From Proales similis (taxonomy: Eukaryota > Rotifera > Eurotatoria > Ploima > Proalidae), in the NCBI GenBank assembly GCA_019059635.1, contig JAGVRJ010000004.1:2728001-2792000 (forward strand): 64,000 nt of DNA, written 5' to 3'. The notes below the pieces were generated by a model, which did not search any database, was not told the DNA's origin, and worked only from the letters and a program-made list of their open reading frames with translations. The translations under genes and the position numbers were made by a program. Positions 41,199 to 56,100 of this stretch are shown here, one piece after another (positions within the stretch are counted from its first letter, which is position 1; each line of letters opens with the position of its first letter).

Positions 41199-44100
41199 TT
41201 AGGATACGACGTGAACGCTAAAGGCAGCTATTACCTCGCCGTTTGAATTTGCGGCGTGCGCGTGATATTGTCCGTCGTCAGAGGCCTGGGCCGACTCGAT
41301 TCGTAGACTATATGAGCCGGCTTCGTTCAAAAATTTGACGCGCTCTGATTCGATCAGCTCCTCGTTGTTTTTGAACCACTTGAGAGTGCATGGCTGCGTG
41401 CCTTGTACACTACAGTCGACCTGAATCGCACTGGAGGGCAGCACAGTCAAGCCAGACGGAAAACGCTCAAACCGGGGATCTAGCTCGGCGTCTTCGCGTC
41501 CTTTGACCACCACCGAACACGACGACAAATAGGTCTGTGTTGTCGCTGCGCTGGACAGTTCGGCAGAGAAGATTCCAGAGTCTTCCGGAAAGATCTCGCC
41601 CACGGTCAGTCGAAATATGTTCGGTTCGGCTCGCTCTCTCAAAAAGTCCGGATTCTCTGGGATCTCTTTGCCGTTTCTCAGCCACACTACTTCATATGGC
41701 TGCTCTCCCTCAACTGTGCATTCGAGTACTAAAGGTTCGCCTTCAACCAAGTTCTGTCCTTGCAGATGCTTGCCGAAAGAAAGCTTGGCCGGGGCTGCTG
41801 AACTTGACTGCACAGGCTCGATCGCAGCCTCTGGAGCAGCCGCAACAGGTTCAGCTGAGGCAGCCGAGGCTTCTGCTGGAGCAGGAGCTTCTTGAACCTT
41901 GGGAGCCTCTTTCTTGGCCTCTGCCTCAATTGGTCGCGGGGCAGCGCTCTTTGCTGGTCGCACGATCTTCTTTGCTGCTGGCTGTTCGGCTGGAGCGACC
42001 TCAACTGGCGCTGCTTTCCATTCCTTTTCGATCTCAATTTGACATTTGCTCACTTCGAGGCCTCTGATGTTTGAAATTTTGACTGAGTATTCGCCCTCGT
42101 CTTCAGGCTCGACTCGACTGATTGTCAGTGTGGCCTCGTTCTCGTGAATCTCATAATTTATTTTCGAATTTGTCATCAAATGCTCTCCGTTCTTGAGCCA
42201 GTTCACCACAGGCGCAGGGTTGCCACTGAAATCAACCTTGAGCACGACTTGTTCGCCAAGTTTGACTAGTTTGTAGGCGACAAGCTTCTTGCCAAATCGT
42301 GGCGGTTCATGAAAGCTCTGACGCAGAGCGCTGGCCGTCTCTCGTGCTGGCCGAGAAAGGATGAGCTCTTCCACGTTAACTCTGCACTCGGTCTCATCTG
42401 AGCCAAGTGTGTTCTCAGCGTACGCTCTGTAAGTGCCAGCGTCGCTCATGCTGCACGCTGCGATCTCAAGAGTGCAGACGCCCGCGCCGTACTCAATTGT
42501 GTAATGCGGGTCTTTCTCGTCGATTTCCTTTGAATTCTTGAACCATTGGATTCGCGGCATCGGTTTGCCTGAGACACAGCAGAGCAGCTTGACTCCGATT
42601 CCAAGTTGGATGAGACGTGGACGCAACTTGAATGTGAAGGTCGCCTTCTCGTCGGGCTCTTTCCACAGGTCGAACTTCATCTCTTGGGCGGCTCGTCTCT
42701 CTTTGGATTCGGCGATTCTCTGCTCCGGAGCAGGCTGTTTGGGCAGTGGGTCGACGCTCAAGAACACGTTGTACTCTCGTTCGCCGTACGAATTCACGGC
42801 TCGAACAACGTACTCGCCCACATCGTCTAAGTTGCATCGCTTTACTTCGAGCGCATACGAATTGCCGTGGTACTTCTTAAAGTGCTTCACCGACTGACGA
42901 ATCTCGTTGCCTCCGTTAAACCAGGAGACGACCGGCGGCGAGATGCCAAGGATAATGCAGTGGAACGCAGCCGTCTGTCCCTCAGTAACGTGCTGGTTTC
43001 GCGGTCGAATCACGAATCGCGGCGAGGCATCGCGTCGATCGAAGAAACCGTCGTAGATACCGTACTCCTTCGGACGGTTCTTTTTCAATGAGCTGTAGTT
43101 GGCTAGGCGGCCAATTGCCGGGTTCGGCTCGGGCCACGCAGCGTATCTCTCCTTGATCTTGTTTCTGATCTTGTCGTAGTTGTTCGACGGAATCTGAGCG
43201 CCCTTGCTCTCGTCGTCCTCGAGCAGCCACGGGTGCTCGAGCGCCTCGTGCACATTCAAACGAGACGTCTTGTTCTTTTGCAACAGCTTGTTGATTAAGT
43301 CCTTGCCGTTGTCCGAAATTGAGCCGAACACTTCGGACGGGAAGCGCACCTCACACTTTCGGATATTGTCTGCTGTCTGGTTGTCGTCAGCGCCAGCAAA
43401 CGGAGACAAGCCGCTCAATCTGATCGAGCAGAGCAATCAAAAGTGAGATTTAGAAAAGTTTTAAAGCAATGCTTACATGACGTAGGTGAGAACACCCACT
43501 GCCCACATGTCAGTGGCAAATCCGACCGAGTCGTGCTCGACGATCTCCGGTGCGGCGAACTCAACGGTCGCAGACGAGATCTTCACCATTTCATCTGGAT
43601 CGAGCCGGCAAGCGAGACCAAAATCGACAATCTTAACGTTCGGACTATTTTTGGTCTCGAACATGATGTTCTCCGGTTTGAGATCCAAATGCACAATGCT
43701 GTTCTCGTGCATGTGCTTGAGGCCCTCGCAGATCTGGCGAATGTATCGCTTGGCCTCCGGCTCGGACATCTTGTAGTTCGGATCGGCAATCTTTTCAAAC
43801 AGCTCGCCACCAGACATCCTTTTAAAATTCACATTACTCGTCGACCTATTGATGTCTCATAAGAAAATGCATTACAGTTCAGTGATGATGACCATCTCGT
43901 CGCCCTCGTCGAACAGGTCGTGCAAGTTAAGAAGACGCGGATGAATACATTGGTTCATCACATCGCACTCTTTTCGCACTAGTGCCTTGTCACTTGCGTT
44001 GGGTGTGGCAACAAATTTGGCGGCAAACGAGCGGCCAGTAGCCTTCTCGACTGCTCGGTGCACAACACCGAATGCGCCGCTGCCCAACTCTTCGAATATG

Positions 44101-47100
44101 TCGTAGTAGTCATAGACACTGCCGGCCCGGAGATCTACTGGCTCAGGTATTCCCTTGCTCCATGGGTTGAAAGCTGAATTAAAGAGAGCGGAATCAATCA
44201 TCTCCTGAGCTTTTGAGTTCAAAGGCATCGAGCTAGTACTCACCGCATTTGTCGTAGTCAGACGGCGCGAATCCATCAATGCCTCGCTTTCGTCGGCCGT
44301 TCGCATCCTCGGTCCATTTGCGTCCTCGCGTTCGCGATTCGGGCGCTTTTCAAGGCAAATAAGTTTCTTGGCAAACAGCCACAGGGTGCAATCGTCCATT
44401 TAACTTACAAAGAGTGGTGATAACCGATGTCGGCTCACATGGCTCCGATCGTCCTTGCATGTTTTGAGCGATAACTCTGTACTGGTACTTGTTGTTTGGC
44501 GACACGAGATCGTCAATGTAATGCGTGAGGATTGTGATCGCGCATCGATTCCATGAAGGTGCCTCTCCATTCAATGACACAGTGGCGCTAAGGTCCAGAC
44601 GCTCGACCACGTACTTGGTGATCGGGCTGCCGCCGTCGCTCTGAGGAGCTTTCCATGAAAGAGCTACACTGTCTTCGCCTACGCTCTCGACCTGCAAGAA
44701 TCGCGGAGACTCGGGCACATCTAAATTTCAGCTTCTAATAAAAGCAAATCAGTTTGAGCAAATAGGAATCTAACCATTGATTTGGATGCGAATCTCGCAG
44801 CTGTCCGAACCCAAGTTGTTGCTCAGCTTTAGGTTATAGACGCCAGACAAGTTCTCGCTTGATTGATTGATCTTGAGAATCGCGTAGTGATTGGTGACTT
44901 CAACTTGGTAAGTATCTGACGGCTTAATCTCTTCGCCATTGCGGCTCCATTTAGCAGTCGGATTCGGATTGGCCGTGTACGGGACCTTGATCGTCACTTG
45001 TTCGTCTTTTTCAAACATCACCGTGGTCTTGTAGCGTTCAGGAAGCTTGATTTTGGGTGCGGCTAGAGAAATTAGAAATTAAATTAATCGAATTCGACCT
45101 TTTGTGTTCGGATGGACATTCTCATTTACATTTTACGTTCATCGACGCTCGGGAGATGCGCGAACCGCCGCGGTTGGTCGCTTTCGCAATGTACTCGTCT
45201 TGATCGTCAATGTTGATTCCGTTTATGACCAGAGTGTAGCGGTTGCCCTCCTGCAGGATTCGATACTTGCTGCTGTCATAGAGCTCGCGGGTGGCTTTGT
45301 AAAATGTGACTGTGGTGTCGGGTGTAGGATCCTTCAGCTCGCAGACAAATGTGGCCGATCGATCCTCGATTCCGTCAACGTCACTCAGCTTGCTGGCGAA
45401 TTCTGGCAGAGTGGAGGCGTTCGGATCTTTGACCTTGACCGATTTGCTGGCGCTTGAAGGCTCGCTGAGGCCTGCTTCGTTCTCGGCGAACACACGGAAC
45501 TCGTACTCCTGATTTTCAATCAAATTGGGCAAGTTGTAGCTTGTCGACTGAATCGGCTTCAAGTTGCACTTGATCCAGCGCTCGGCTCCTTTCTCTCGTT
45601 TCTCTATCCAGTAGCCAGTGATTGGACCGCCACCATCCGATGCCGGTTTAGACCACGACAAAGTAACAAAATCGCTGCCGATCTCGTTCACTTCTGGCAC
45701 GCCTGGAGCTTCTGGCTTGCCGAAAGGCAGCTTAACTACGAAAGTGGTCGAAGTGCTGAGCGGCTTGCTCACGCCATTCTGGTTAACTGCCATCACTCTG
45801 AATTCGTACTCGTGGCCCTCGGTCAAATTCTGCACGCTGATTGTTGAATCCTAAAAATCAAAAGTAAAAAAAAATTGAACTTTTCTCGTCAATTCGAGTA
45901 TGTTCTCAGTGAGCACTTACACGGCAATGGTTGGTGTAGGGAATCCAGTTCTGGTTCGCTTTGGTCAAATTTCGCTTCTCAACAATGTAATGTGTTACTC
46001 GGCTTCCACCGTCGTCGAGCGGCGCCTTCCACGCCAAAGTGCAGCTTGTCTTTCCGATGTCGCTCACTTCAAGCGGGCCGACTGGCTCACTTGGTGGCGC
46101 TTTGACTTTCACCTTAAACGGCAGGCTAATACTTCCGGAGGCGTTTGAGATGCTAATCTCGTATTTGCCCGAGTCACCTCGATCGGCCTCTGTACAAATT
46201 GCATCATTTTTTTAAAGCAAGTTTCTTCTCGATCGCGAGACGCGCTAGTTACCCAACAAAGTCAAAGTTGCCATTCCATCAATTTCAGTAACACGGAATC
46301 GTTGACAAGCCTGGAGCGAGCCGTCTTCCTCGTTTTCTTTGTTGAGCGAAACATTGAATGGCCCTTTGCCTACGATTGGCACCTTGAGCTTCAAATTCTC
46401 GCCGAGATTGACCGACTGCTCATCGAACGTCTTTTCCACTTTGGGAATTGCTAATACCCGCCGAATGCATCTTTACTGACCAAAAATTCCGAATCGCAAT
46501 CGCCAGCACTTACCAATGACGTTGATGAAAGCGTCGCATGCCTCTTTGCCAAGAGGGTTGCTGATCACACAGCTCACTTGGTGATGGTTGTCTGATTCGT
46601 TAAGGTCAGCCACGCTCAGTGTTGAACTGGTTCCGTCCGAGCTGATCTCGAATCGAGCGTTAGGGAAGATTTCAACTGAGTTCTTGAACCATTTCACACT
46701 GGGCACAGGTCTGGCTTCGAACTCGACTCGGAACGTAACGCTCGAGCCAATCGCGCCCTCAACGTCTTCACAGCGCTTGATCAATTCGGGTTTCATTCCG
46801 TCTTGCAAAATATTTACACATGACCGTCATGGATGCAAATTTTAAGAGCCTAATTAGCCTACCAGGGAACTCAGTGACCTTTACTCGGCCTGTTGAGCCA
46901 CTTGGTTCAGACTCGCCAGCTTTGTTAACGGCCTTCACTCTGAACTCATAGTCAAAGTTCTCGATCAATTCGTTGATTTGGCATTCGGTTTCGGTTATGT
47001 TGTTGGTGTGAGCGCGAACCCAAAAGTCGCTGTTGCCTTCTTTCTTTTCAACCACATAGCCTTTTATTTCCAAGATTAGAAGCGCGTTTAGAAAGCCAAT

Positions 47101-50100
47101 AGATCGTGGTCTGAAACTTACCCGTCACTCGACTGCCACCGTCAATCAACGGCGCCGTCCAGGCTAGTCGGACAAAGGTGTTGCCAACCTTCTTGATCTC
47201 CGGTATGCCAGGAGAGTCAGGTTTAACTAAATGCCAAATCAAATGAGCATTCTGGGGTTTTGATTTAGTTCTGGGGCTTGTTACCGAAATCTGGCTTGAG
47301 AACCAAGTCGACCATATCTCGAGAGGGCTTTCCCCAGCCGACCGAGTTCTTTGCTTTTACACGGAAAGTGTAGTTGACGCCTGGCTTCAGGTTCTCAGCC
47401 GTAAAGTAGTTGTCTTTGATCAGATTGTCATTCAGCGGGAACCAGTCGTCTGAGTCGTTTTCTCTAAACTCGATGTTGTAGCCGAGTATTTTGGTGCCGC
47501 CTGTGTTGGCCGGTGTGGCCCATTCAAGTGTGACTGTGCTCGATGTCTGCGAAGTGGCGGCGATCTCGGTCGGCATGCCCGGGATTTCAAAAGGATTCTT
47601 GATAGAGACCGGCATTTCAGTCTCAAGGGGCACAGATAGACCCTCTTCGTTCTCTGCCAACACTCGGAACTTGTACACGTGTCCCTCGTCTAGGCCAATC
47701 ACGTCGTAGAACGGCGCTCGGCAATATGAGCTCACACGCACCCAGTCATTCGATTTCATGTCGAATTTCTCAATCACATAGTTGGTGACTGGCAGTCCGC
47801 CCGTTTCCTGGTGGAAAAACAGAATCGAATTAAAAACAACTGATTTATCTCAATTTAAATTGGATTCGAAATTACTTGAGGAGGCTTCCAGGTCAATGTG
47901 CAGCCATCGGTTGTAATGTCGGTAACCTCTAGTGGCCCTTGTGGCTGGCCCGGTTTGTCGAGCACATTCACTTTGAAGCTGACTCGCTCTGAACCAAAAT
48001 CATTTTTAAGGAAGCAGTTGTATTGACCGGCGTCCTTCAAAAGAGCCGATTGGATGACCAGCTCAGCCTCAGTCGGTGTGACGTTGTAAGCAATTCTTTC
48101 GCCCTCAAGCTCTTCGCTAACTTTGCTCCATGAAGCAGTCGGCCGAGGTGAGCTATTGAACGGGACAACCAATTTCAGCTGTTCACCGACTTTTACGTTG
48201 ACCTCTTTCTGACCAGTGACGAATCCGAGCGCTTTGGGTGCACAGTCCGAAGCTCGGGCTTCGATCGGCGCATCAGTCTGAGACCATTTGCCAGTTCCGG
48301 CCTTGTTCACAGCGGCCACGCGGAACTCGTACTCTTCGTTCTCTTTCAAATTTCGAACAGTGACCTTGTTGTCAGGCGTCTGGCTAGCCACTGGGGTCCA
48401 GTTCTTCTCGCCTTTAAGTCGCTTTTCTACTGCATAGCCAAGGATGGGCGTGCCACCATCGCTTCGAGGCTTGGTCCATGCGAGAGTAATTGAGGTCTCA
48501 GTGTGATCAGTGCATTTGGGTGTGCCCGTCAAGCCCGGAGGATCTTTGAGTCATAAAAATGAAAATTGTTTGCATGCCGAGAAGGCCACTTTTGCACTCA
48601 CCGAACGGCCATTTGGCTTCAACGGGTCCAGAAGTTTGCAACGGCTCTGACTGGCCATGCAAGTTCTCAGCCACAACTCTGAACTCGTACTCTTTGCCTT
48701 CTTCGAGGCCTCTGACTGGGCATGAGTTTTCCAGACAGTGAGGTACCACTTTAACCCATCGGTCAGTGCCGACTTCGCGCTTCTCAACAATGTAGTTGAT
48801 AATCTCATTGCCGCCATCATCAGCCGGTGGTTTCCAGGCCAAAGTGCACGACTCCGCGTCCATGTTGAGTACTTCGAGTGGACCACCAGGCACCCCAGGA
48901 TGATCTTGACGAGTGAAATCAGCAAGAAGTACAGATTACATCAAAGTGAAAAATAAATACCAAGGACGTTGACCTTAAGGCTGATGCTTCCAGTTCCTTC
49001 TCTGTTTCTAAGAGTAAGTCGGTAGATTCCAGCGTCAGATCGCTTTGCTTTGTGATTTACGAAGCAAGCCACATTCTCGAGGGTCTAAAGAGATAAAGAA
49101 TTAAAAATCAAAATCCCATTGCCCTTTTAAGTGATTCGCTTCCGTACCTGAACTTGGATTCTATCGTTGTCAATCTCAATATCGCGATCGTCAACGGTCC
49201 ATTCAGCCTTCGGCAAAGGATGAGCCATGAACGGAGCATGAATCTCATAGTTCTGGCCCGATTTAACCGTTATGTCCTTGAGATGAGTGATCTCAAAAGT
49301 CGGCCTCACTGTTTTTCAGATAAGGCATTAGGCGACTCTGATTTCTCTGATTTGAGAAAAAAAACTTCAAACTTACTGGGCTGATCTTCGACGGTAATCA
49401 TGTCGGTTGGCTTGCCGGGATTGCTCAAGCCAGCATCGTTCTTGGCTCTTACTCTGAATTGACATTCCTCGCCCTCTTTGACTTCTTTGACAGCAACTGA
49501 ATGCTCAAGAGGCGAGACTTCTAGGATCTCTTCCCACTCGCCAGTCGGGTTCTTTTTCTCAATTATATAACCAGTGATAGGCGAGCCACCATCGTCAGCA
49601 GGTTTCTTCCACGCCAGAGTGACCGAGTCCTTGGTCACACCCTCAACTTTTGGCTGTTCAACTGCCGATGTCGGGTCTAATTTAAAATCAAACCGTGAAA
49701 TATTTGAGCTGATGCCTTCGTGTGCAGCATTCACTCACTTATCGGGGTTTGAGCCTTTTGGGCTTTGGATGGTCGAGAAGGATGACCTTGTCCAGCATCA
49801 TTGACTGCAATCACGCGGAACTCATACGTCTCTCCTTCAATCACATTCGTGCATGTGTACTCGGGCAGCTTGACAGGGTAATTGTTGCACTGTCTCCACT
49901 CGTCCGAGCCGTGCTTTTTCGACTCAACAATATAACCGCTGATCGGATTGCCACCGTCGTGGTCAGGCTTCTTCCAGTGCAATCGGATATAGTTGAAGTT
50001 GGCCTCAACAATCTCAGGCTGGCTGGGAGGACCAGGTGGATCTAAATTAGTTAAAGCTCGTTGAACCGACTTTTCAAAAATTTCAAAATTCAAAACTCAC

Positions 50101-53100
50101 TGTAAGGGGGCTTGACGGTAATTGCAGTCTTGGTCTCAATCGGATCTCCGGCACCGTAGAAATTTTCAGCTCTTACGCGGAATCGGAACTGCTGCCCTTC
50201 TTCCAAGTGCTTGATAGTCGCCTTTGGCTGAACAAACAGTCCTGGGCACTTGATCCACTCTTCGCTTCCAGGGGCACATTTCTCAATTACGTAGCCTATC
50301 CGCAGTTGGTTTCGTTATCAGTTTGCTTCAGAGATTTTAGATGAAGAAAAAAGTCTACCAGAAATGTCTGAGCCGCCGTCGTCTTTGGGCGGATTCCACT
50401 GGAGCGTAACCGAGTTTTTAGTCGTTTCAACCGCCTCCAATGGACCCTCACATGCTCCTGGCCTATCCAGTACAATGATTTTAACTGGCAGACTGTCTTC
50501 GCCTTCCGAGTTTTTCATCTTGACTTCGTAGATTCCAGTGTCTCCGCGTTCGGCTGCCGGCTTGAAGAATGTTGCCAAAGTGTCGTCATTACTCAGCTCG
50601 ACTCTACATGAGCAAGAGAACATTTATGTTCCTAGTAGATCGAAATGACAGATTCTAAAAAATCTGACCCATTCTTTTTGTTCTCGACAGGCTTCTTTCC
50701 ATCTTTAATCCAGCTGACTTCTGGTGTCGGAGCACCCACAATTGGGAGCTCAATTTTAAGCTCTTCGCCAGCTTTCACTTTGATTTCCTTAACAGGGCCG
50801 TTCAAAAGGCTTCGATCGAACTTGGGCTTTTCTAAAATGCATTCAAAGCGTTTAGCATGAAACGATCGCTGGTTGTTTTGTTTGAGCTTCAATCACCTTT
50901 GTCGGGCTTGGCAAACGCGGCCGCTCCCAAACTTGGGCTGCTCTCTCCTCCCTCATTGACTGCAGTGACTCGGTATTCATACTCCTTTCCTGAGGTTACT
51001 TTGTCGTCGTAGAAATTGGTGATCTTGATTTATACAACGATTTTTGCCTTATCGAATGAAAAGATGACATTTGTGGGGAAATCACCTTGACCAAATCTTT
51101 GTTTAGTTTTTTCCATTTGTTGGAGCCCTTCTCAGCTCTTTCGATGTTATAGCCTTTGATGGGCGCTCCACCGTCGTCGTTCGGTTTTCGCCACTGCACC
51201 TCAATGTGGTCATACGAGCGTGAGGCAACTTCCAATTTCGATGGCGGTGAAGGAGCATCTTGAAATCAGAAATTTAGAGTACTCTCAATCGAAAACTGAT
51301 GTTTCAATTTTCTACCGAAAGGATTTTTGGCCAATATCGGCTGTCCAGTCTCAAGTGGCTCACTCTCGCCGTTCTGATTCTCAGCAATAACTCTAAAGTC
51401 GTACTCTTTGCCTTCCTTCAACTTAGGCACAGTGCATGATGTTCCCTGCACAAAATCGTGCACGCGTTCCCACTTGTCCGAGTTCTTCTCTTTCTTCTCC
51501 ACAATGTACGAACTAAAACGTGGCACATTTCATACATCCATCGTTCTCGGCTTGGTTAGAACAGACGAAAGCTTACAGTATTTCCTTGCCTCCGTCATCA
51601 TCAGGTTTCTTCCAGGCGAGAGTTGCGCTGTTTCTAAATTACGAGAAAGAATATTATCAAAAGTGTTCAAACTCTCACAACCAAAATTACTTACTTTCGC
51701 ACTTCAAGTGCCTCAATCGGGCCCTTGGGTTTGCCAGGAGCAGCTAAGATTTATTTTATTTGAGTGAAACAAGATGAAAATGCCAAAGAGCGGTTAACTC
51801 ACATAGGACAATCACATCACAGCTGGCAGTGTCATGGCCCGAGCTATTGGTCAAGCGAATCGTGTATTTGCCAGTGTCGCTTCGTTTAGCTTTGGTAATT
51901 GTCAGCTTGGCGCAGCTAGGAGTCAAGCTCATGCTGGTGCGCTCGTCTGCCTTGACTTCATTTCCTTCCATTGACCATGCGGCAGTTGGCTCAGGCTCTG
52001 CCACATAAGAAGCCTCAATGTCAATAGTTTGGCCTGCTTTTACAGTAACTGCCTTGATTTTGGTCTTGTCAATTCTTGGGGCCACTTAAAAACATCACTT
52101 TAAGCCCACACGGTCTAGATGAGACAGGATTAGAATGCTTACAGTAACGAGCCTTGGCGATCTGGGCTACACTGGCCTCACTCGGCTCACTATTGCCTCC
52201 CTTGTTCACAGCAATCACTCTGAACTCGTATTCTTTGCCTTCGCTCAGATTTTTAATGCTGGCCTTGTTGATCGGGAAACCGATTTCAGCTGCTCTCAGC
52301 CAAGGTCCTTTGCCCTTTTCTCGCTTCTCAATAATGTACTTTTCAATTGGCGCGCCGCCATCGGACTCTGGATCTTTCCATTGAATGTCAATTCTGTCCG
52401 TGTCCCAGTCAAGAACCTCAGGCGTGCCAGGCATAGTCGGCTCATCAAACGGATTCTTGGCCACAGTGCTGTGCGTGGTTTCGAGGTCAGGGGACTCGCC
52501 TTCCTTGTTCACAGCTCGCACTCTGAACTTGTATTCCTTGAGTGGCGAGAGCTTGGTAACTTTGGCCTGAGTTACCGGGCCGGTGACCATCTGAAGTGGC
52601 GTCCAGTCTCCACGGCTAACGTCCATCTTCTCGATAACATAGCCCTCGATCGGAGCACCTCCGTCATCTTTGGGTGGGTTCCATGAGAGAACCGCGCTCT
52701 GATTGGTCACATCAGTGACCTTCAATGGACCCTCAGGAGCAGATGGCTTGTCGATAACCTCGACGTCGATCGGGATCACAATTTCACCCTTGCTGTTTTG
52801 CAGAACGAGCTCGTATTTGCCTTTGTCACCTCGGGCAACTTTGTCTAGTTTCAACGACGCTTTCTTGTCGTCGTTCTTGCGCAAGCCACGACTCTCAGCC
52901 AGCGGTTCGCCGTTCTTGCGCCAAATCGCTTTCGGGATTGGAAAAGCTAAAACACAGGCAATTAAGTCCAAATTTGGAAACTTAAGATTTAAGCGCGAGC
53001 TACTTACATTCATAAGGCACTTCGATATCAATGTCTTTTCCGGCTCTAACTTTAATGCTCTTCGGCACTTGTTTCAGGTCAACTCTTGGCAGCTTTTCGC

Positions 53101-56100
53101 CTTTTAAACACAATTTGTGACTAACGCACCAGTCTAGCCGGTTTTGTTCATCAGACTTACATTCTTTGACAGTAAGCTTGCACTTGTCAGTTAGACCATC
53201 GATGTCTACCAAAAACTCGGCCGCATCTTTCAGATTCAAATTTTTGATCGTGAGCGTGTGAACGCAATCATTCGAAATGATCGAGTAGCTGCAATAGGTT
53301 GAATCGGAACAGGGTTAGCTGAGCAACAAAACGCGAGTTGTCAATTAAGTGATTACCGTCCAGCAAAGCGTTCCTCGTTCGGATTGATCGGGCGTCCATT
53401 ACGAGTCCATTTTGCATTCAGGCCGGGCTTTGTTACCTCGACTCGAAGCTCTACACTGCTCTCTTCAATGCCTTCAGTGTCCTCAAGCTGCTTGACCACC
53501 TTGAGCGCTGGCTTGACAGTGAACTCAGTTCCTGTGACCACTACGCCGCACTTGCACTCATAGCGTCCTCGGTCAGCTTTTGGATCGCATTTCTTGATCA
53601 CAAGCTTTCGCTTCAGACCATTCACGACCACGTCATATTTGTCCGGCTCTTCTCCCGGAACAATGCGCTAAAATTGAAAAGAGTAGCATGATAGCGAATG
53701 AAATAATATAAAATGAATAGCCATGCATTCAAATCTAGCCTGCCTGTATTGAAACACTTACTTTGCCTTCAAAAAACCACTCGCACTCGGCGTCTTCGTC
53801 CTCAATTTCACACTCGAGCTCGCCAGAGAAATACTCTTCTCCTTCGACCTGAGCCGGCAGTCTTTTGGTGAATTTGAACGCCGGCTCTTCGACGTACAAA
53901 TAGCAGCTTGTTTTCTCTTCGTCGTCGATCATGCAAGTGTATTCGGCCTCGTCGTCGCGGGTGTTCTTCATTATTCTTAGTGTGCATCTGCCACTCAGCT
54001 TCTCTTGTGAAATCTTGTAGTGCTTGTCTTCAGGCTGCGTTTTTACCAAATTTAAATTCATCTGTCGTCGTGTTGGTGCTCGTTTTGCTATAACTTACTC
54101 TGATCGGCTTGCCGTTCTTCAGCCATTTTGGAACACATTCGTCATGATTGACAAAGCACTCCAGCACGGTGGTCTTTGTTCTGAACACGTCCATTTTAGG
54201 CGGCAGCTTCTTCAAGAACTCAAACTTGGGTTTTGCGGCTATTTTATAAAAAAAAATCAGTTCACAGCGCCTCGTTGTTGATTTGCTTGGGCGAAAAAAT
54301 TACGCTCGACTGCCAAATAGGCCGATGTCTCAACGTCGTTTATTTTGCAAATATATTTGCCCTCATCGTCAGGACTGAGCTTGTTGATGCCAAGCGTGTA
54401 CACGGCGCCATCCACTTGCAGATGGTACTTGAAGCCATGGAACAGCTCTTGCTTGTCCTTGTACCTGAACGAGCAGCCGTTTCAGACAATCAATTCAAAG
54501 CAGATTCAAACTCTATGCAATCTGTACCATCGATATCTGCCACCTGGTTTGCAGAATTTGCAGCTGAATACTACTTTGCCGTCCTCTTCTTTTACGTTCA
54601 TGTCTTTAAGAGGCTCGACAAACTTTTCGGGCTCCTGCGAAAATCAATAGGTCAGCAGCTGCTTTTTCTTGAGCTCAAACGCCACTCTGATCGTTCCGCA
54701 TGCAATTCCATACCTTGATCATGCTCTAAACCAGATGCAGTTGACCAAATGCAGTAAAGGAGGCAATCTTTCAGAAAAGGACTCTGGTAAATTGACCAAA
54801 TCAGAGATAAGCAGATAGGGCAGAGACCAGGCAAGGGGATAGAGCAGTCGCAAGTGAGAAGCTAGTTTCAGACTGAAACAAGGGCGAGGGCCATTGTTCA
54901 GGCTGTCAAAGCGCAGTCGAAGGTCTTTCTCTTTTAACTCGAATAATAATTGAGATTTACATGAACGCGAACGGTTGGTTTTAGTCGTCGCTGAAACGAA
55001 GCAAGAAAGCGTTTATTAGTTAGATATGCGTTAGAAGCAGACGAGACCAGGTCCCTATGCGCTCTGTCTAGCCTAGCCTAGCCTAGCCTAGTCTTGCAGT
55101 CCATTTCATGAAAGATTGGCCGTGGATGTTAGTTTTGGCTAGTTGATCATCATCATCATCGATTACGTTAGGGCAGTTAGTATCAGTGGTCTCGTTAAAT
55201 TCAGTCTGTGTGCTTGGTAAGTCTGCACCGCAAAGCAAGAGAGAACCTTGATTGAGCGTTTGCTCTTGGTCAACTTGGGCCAGTCAGGTATGAGCTCGGC
55301 CAACGATGTGCGTCTCACTTTAGAGTCGCGGCGCACTTTAAGGCTCGAGTCGGGATTTTCCACATGCTTCATTGATTGACGACGAAGTTCTATTTGTGAG
55401 CTTCGTCTACTACCGGAGCCCTACAGAGTTCACGTGGTCAAACTTGTGCAATCTTTTCAATTTAATTCTATCTCTCGTTTATTTGAATCCCTCTCTCTCT
55501 CTTCCTTTCTGTTTTTCGGTGTTTTTTTTTTCATCTGCTCGCCTCTCATAAATTCCTAGCGCTCTTTTAGAGTTTGATTGCGATCTAGACTTACCTCAAA
55601 TCCTTCCTCGTTGTCGCCTGAAATAGAACACAAAGCGATTAGTGATTGTGATAAATTGGCAGATATGACAAATAAAAGAAGCAGATCTAGGGTTCAAACA
55701 GCTAAAGAAGCCTAAGCGGAGATTGAAAGCGCGGCTAAAGCATCAAGTGAGAAACAAGGGCGAAGCAGTTCAAGTGCCGCTAGACGGCAATAGTGAAGCG
55801 AAGCGTATTTCGACCAAAAATGTGTCAGCTTAAGGCGAATAAAAAAATAAACTCGATAGCTTGATCAGCAGCAGCAGCAGTACCAACAATAGCAGCAAGA
55901 GAAGAGAGTCATGCAAAGCCTAGGGAAGCGAGCCAAGGACGCCAGGGGTCGCAACTAGAAGAGAGGAGAAGACAACACACCGTGTTTGAGATCGACTTTC
56001 TCGCCGTTCTCGCCCTCCTGTTTGCGCTTTTCGTGCTCGCGATGCTTGAGTAGCGATCTAAAGTCAGCGCCGTCGTCTTTGGAAGCTTATTGAGACAACG

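Noticed and set aside
41537-42067. Long + strand frame opposite the twitchin C-terminal Ig domains
   Set aside because: Low-complexity antisense shadow of the Ala/Pro/Glu linker and Ig exons; no domain.
52135-52686. 183-residue + strand frame opposite the FN3 region
   Set aside because: Antisense shadow of a clear FN3-encoding exon.
55069-55091. (TAGCC)n as an interstitial telomere-like repeat
   Set aside because: The animal telomere unit is TTAGGG or TTAGG; TAGCC matches neither, and the array is very short.
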